Assembly: GCA_027009605.1 (NCBI GenBank)
Contig: JALVCY010000136.1
Location: forward strand, 1-15,450
Reading direction: 5' to 3'
Source: Saprospiraceae bacterium
Lineage (GTDB): Bacteria > Bacteroidota > Bacteroidia > Chitinophagales > Saprospiraceae
DNA length: 15,450 nucleotides
In this document: positions 12,959-15,450 of the stretch, piece after piece
How the letters are laid out: the number at the start of each line of letters is the position of its first letter
Position numbering within the stretch: the stretch's first letter is position 1
Made by a program: the position numbers and the translations under genes
Notes under the pieces: model-generated
What the model saw: only the letters and a program-made list of their open reading frames with translations
The model's database searches: none
What the model was told of the DNA's origin: nothing

Positions 12959-15450
12959 CTAGAATTTTAGGTTTAAGTTAAACATGTAGCGCTTGTTATT
13001 CGGATATTTAAAATCCGACACACCCGGCATCGACCAGTCTTGGGAAGTCAACGTGACTTCCGGGTCTTGACCCCAAAACTTAGTAAAAGTGAACAAATTA
13101 TTGCCACTAATCCCAACCACAACATCCTGAAGATGTAGATAAGATGTCCATTTTTTGGGCAAGGCATAACTCAGGTTAATGGTTCGTACTTTTAGGAAAC
13201 TACCATCTTCCAAATATCTTGAAGAAGGCTCTTTGGATAAGGCATTATTTTGCATACTTGGGTGCGTGGCAATATCCCCCGGCTTTTGCCATCTTTTCCA
13301 GTCACTCTTGGGCTTCATATTATTGTAGTAGGGTTCATGTCCGTCATTATCCATAAAGATACGGGTAAAATTATAAATCTTATTTCCATATTGAAAAGCT
13401 AGATTCGTCAGTAACGAAATGCCCTTATAAGACAAAGTAGAAGTCATGCCACCGGAAAACTTAGGTAAGGCCGAACCGACTTCTTGTGGGTCTGCTTCTG
13501 TGTAATCATTTGTTACTGAGCGACTTATAATCTCTCCATCTCCGTTTCTTTCGATTTTCTCCCATTGCGGGGCACCGGTATCCGGATCTACGCCAAGCCA
13601 TTTGGGGAGCATGAAAGTATAAATCTCTCCATCGTTTCGATAGACCTGAGAGATGCCGTTTAAGGTGGTATAAATCGGAGCGTCAAAGCCGGCTAACCGG
13701 TTTTTATTTTTAGAAAAATTAAAATTAGTAGTCCAAGTTAAATGTTTGCGTTGGATATTTACGGTTGAAAGTCCAATCTCAAATCCCCGGTTGGTGACTT
13801 GCCCGGAATTTTCCCAACGGTATTCAAAGCCTTGCGACAAAGGCTGAGAAGCCAGAATCAACAAATCCTTGGTGACATTACTGTATAAATCAAATTGCAA
13901 ATTAATGCGATCCTTGTATAAGCCCATATCCAACCCGAGATTGTACTGATTGGTTTGTTCCCAAGTCAGGTTGGGATTCGCCAATTGGTAAGGCGTTGCG
14001 GCCGGATGGTTGCTATATTGGGTGTTCAATGAGTACAAGCCAAGAAACCGGCTTGCGCCAATGTCCGGGTCACCGGTGATTCCATAACTCCCGCGTAACT
14101 TGAGCAAATTTATCTTTTTCACGTCTGAGAAGAAGGGCATTTTGTTTAACATCCAAGAAGCCGAAATAGTGGGGAATTGAGCCACACGGCTTTTAGCCGG
14201 AAAATTGGAAGACGCATCTACCCGGTAAGAGGCCGTCAAAAAGTAAGTGTGGTCAAAATTATAATTGACTTGCGAAATAAAAGACCTGAAAATGCTTTTA
14301 TCGTGTGCGCCGCCAATCTTAAATTCGGAAGATGCTACTGTCGGCACATGAAAGCCTTCCGGAATGCCCTTGCCTTCTAAATTCATCCCTTCCCAATAGC
14401 CTCTATCAAATTCAGCACCAATCAAGCCGTCCAAATTATGGCTGTTGATTTTTTTCTCCATCTGAAATAAATTGGTGCTGGTCACCCCATACCACATATT
14501 GGTACCTTCATAGACAAATCCCTTATCGTGAAAAGTGCCTGCCGCAGATTTGGACACAAAGCGATGCTCTTTGTCCGTTGCAAAATTCATCCGATTAGCG
14601 GTAGAAAATTTGAGCCAAGGGGCTAGGTTTATAGCTAAAACCAAGTCGTAATTTATATCCACTCCTTTGCTATTATAGTCCGAATTTTGGATGCTGTGGA
14701 TGGGATTAATATGATCTCTTGACCACCAATCTTGGGTATGCCCATCTACATAGACCGGATTTCCATTTTTATCGTAAGGATTGTCCCAAGGCACGGCTAA
14801 GTAGGTGTAATACATATCCAAATAATCATAACTCCTTCCTTTAGAAGAACTTATGTTGATATTATTTTTCAAGTTGATTCGTTTGGAAAGGGCTAGGTCG
14901 GTATTTACCCGGACATTAATTTTTTGGGCTCCTGTATTTTGAAAAGTTCCTTTTTCATCATAAAAAGTACCACTGATATAGTAGCCCATTTTTTTGCTGC
15001 GTCCTCTGGCGGCTAGGTAATACTTTTGTATTGGAGATGGCTTAAAAACTTCATCAACCCAATTCCAGTTTTTTGACTTCAACTCTTGGGGATAGTCTAA
15101 GTAAAATTTAATCTTATCAATTTGGTGGGTCGATTTATCTCGATACAACTCCGCACTAAAATCATTATAAAACTCTTCTCCCGACATCATCTGAATATTG
15201 CCGTGATCCGGTGTATTATAGCCAAATCCGGACTTAAATTCAAAAGATACTTTATCACTTTTTGCTTTTTTGGTCGTTACTACGATGACCCCTTTATTGG
15301 CTCTGGCTCCATACATTCCGGTCGCTCCGGCATCTTTTAGCACCGTAATACTCTCTACGTCATTGGGGTCAAAAGAGCCACCAATAATGCCATCCACCAC
15401 AAATAAAGGCTCTGCATTGCCCGGCTTAATAGTGGAGATTCCCCGAATAC
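12959..15450 (-). CDS. SusC/RagA-family TonB-dependent outer-membrane transporter, 5' partial
   Basis: The gene runs off the right edge; about 830 C-terminal residues are present, and the signal peptide, carboxypeptidase-regulatory-like domain and TonB box are missing. The visible part opens inside the plug domain with IRGISTIKPGNAEPLFVVDG, then DPNDVESITVLKDAGATGMY and GARANKGVIVVTTKK, all standard SusC plug motifs. The remainder is the 22-strand-type beta-barrel. It includes SYGITGDPDIGASRFLG and NPNLTWEQTNQYNLGLDMG, and ends in ...YMFNLNLKF with the expected terminal Phe. The frame stays open to base 15450, so any internal GTG or ATG near 15400 is not the true start. It energises import of oligosaccharides handed over by SusD. 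Coding is continuous, with no frameshift in the window. Confidence 0.97.
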   Translation of the reverse strand, partial: IRGISTIKPGNAEPLFVVDGIIGGSFDPNDVESITVLKDAGATGMYGARANKGVIVVTTKKAKSDKVSFEFKSGFGYNTPDHGNIQMMSGEEFYNDFSAELYRDKSTHQIDKIKFYLDYPQELKSKNWNWVDEVFKPSPIQKYYLAARGRSKKMGYYISGTFYDEKGTFQNTGAQKINVRVNTDLALSKRINLKNNINISSSKGRSYDYLDMYYTYLAVPWDNPYDKNGNPVYVDGHTQDWWSRDHINPIHSIQNSDYNSKGVDINYDLVLAINLAPWLKFSTANRMNFATDKEHRFVSKSAAGTFHDKGFVYEGTNMWYGVTSTNLFQMEKKINSHNLDGLIGAEFDRGYWEGMNLEGKGIPEGFHVPTVASSEFKIGGAHDKSIFRSFISQVNYNFDHTYFLTASYRVDASSNFPAKSRVAQFPTISASWMLNKMPFFSDVKKINLLKLRGSYGITGDPDIGASRFLGLYSLNTQYSNHPAATPYQLANPNLTWEQTNQYNLGLDMGLYKDRINLQFDLYSNVTKDLLILASQPLSQGFEYRWENSGQVTNRGFEIGLSTVNIQRKHLTWTTNFNFSKNKNRLAGFDAPIYTTLNGISQVYRNDGEIYTFMLPKWLGVDPDTGAPQWEKIERNGDGEIISRSVTNDYTEADPQEVGSALPKFSGGMTSTLSYKGISLLTNLAFQYGNKIYNFTRIFMDNDGHEPYYNNMKPKSDWKRWQKPGDIATHPSMQNNALSKEPSSRYLEDGSFLKVRTINLSYALPKKWTSYLHLQDVVVGISGNNLFTFTKFWGQDPEVTLTSQDWSMPGVSDFKYPNNKRYMFNLNLKF

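Noticed and set aside
15341..15400. GTG near 15400 as the start of the SusC-like gene
   Set aside because: The frame remains open to the window edge and the upstream codons encode the conserved plug start IRGISTIKPG, so the true start is outside the window.

Overview
The window looks like chromosomal DNA of a Bacteroidota bacterium, probably an environmental lineage with a type IX secretion system (Cytophagia, Saprospiria or Flavobacteriia type) rather than a gut Bacteroides. The evidence is a SusC/SusD pair, a lipoprotein with a PKD domain, a C-terminal type IX sorting domain, A-rich gene leaders without Shine-Dalgarno sequences, and moderate GC. Rank below phylum is inference.

Left part (1-1255), minus strand: a Fur-family metalloregulator (222-638) and an exported monohaem protein of cytochrome c'/c556 type (767-1255). 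Bases 1-221 carry no convincing gene. From 1256 to 2004 lies about 750 bp of non-coding DNA rich in repeats. It includes two four-unit arrays of an 8-bp repeat in opposite orientation (1510-1541 and 1894-1925), a nested second inverted repeat, and a strong hairpin (1719-1756).

Middle (2005-4029), plus strand: a likely three-gene operon of a 52-residue single-span membrane protein, an 84-residue soluble protein of unknown function, and a YeiH/UPF0324-type multispanning transporter ('putative sulfate exporter' family).

Right part (15450 down to 4081), minus strand: a polysaccharide utilization locus (PUL). In transcription order it encodes SusC (its start lies beyond the right edge), SusD, a PKD-containing surface lipoprotein, an intrinsic terminator, an EamA/DMT-type permease, a DUF4832-like TIM-barrel protein with a type IX sorting tail, a GH36-like lipoprotein, and a Tat-exported protein with a NodB-like metal site. 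The proposed scheme is as follows. SusCD and the PKD lipoprotein capture and import an oligosaccharide. The type IX-exported protein and the GH36-like lipoprotein act on it outside or in the periplasm. The Tat protein may remove an acyl substituent or otherwise remodel the chain. The permease may move a released product across the inner membrane. The glycan cannot be read from the sequence; the GH36-like enzyme makes an alpha-galactoside or related alpha-linked sugar the first guess. No sensor or sigma/anti-sigma pair is in the window.

Nothing here is clearly a phage, transposase, CRISPR or defence system. The most unusual items are the composition and split transcription of the PUL, the atypical active-site loop of the GH36-like enzyme, the Tat-exported NodB-like protein, and the inverted-repeat element at 1510-1925.
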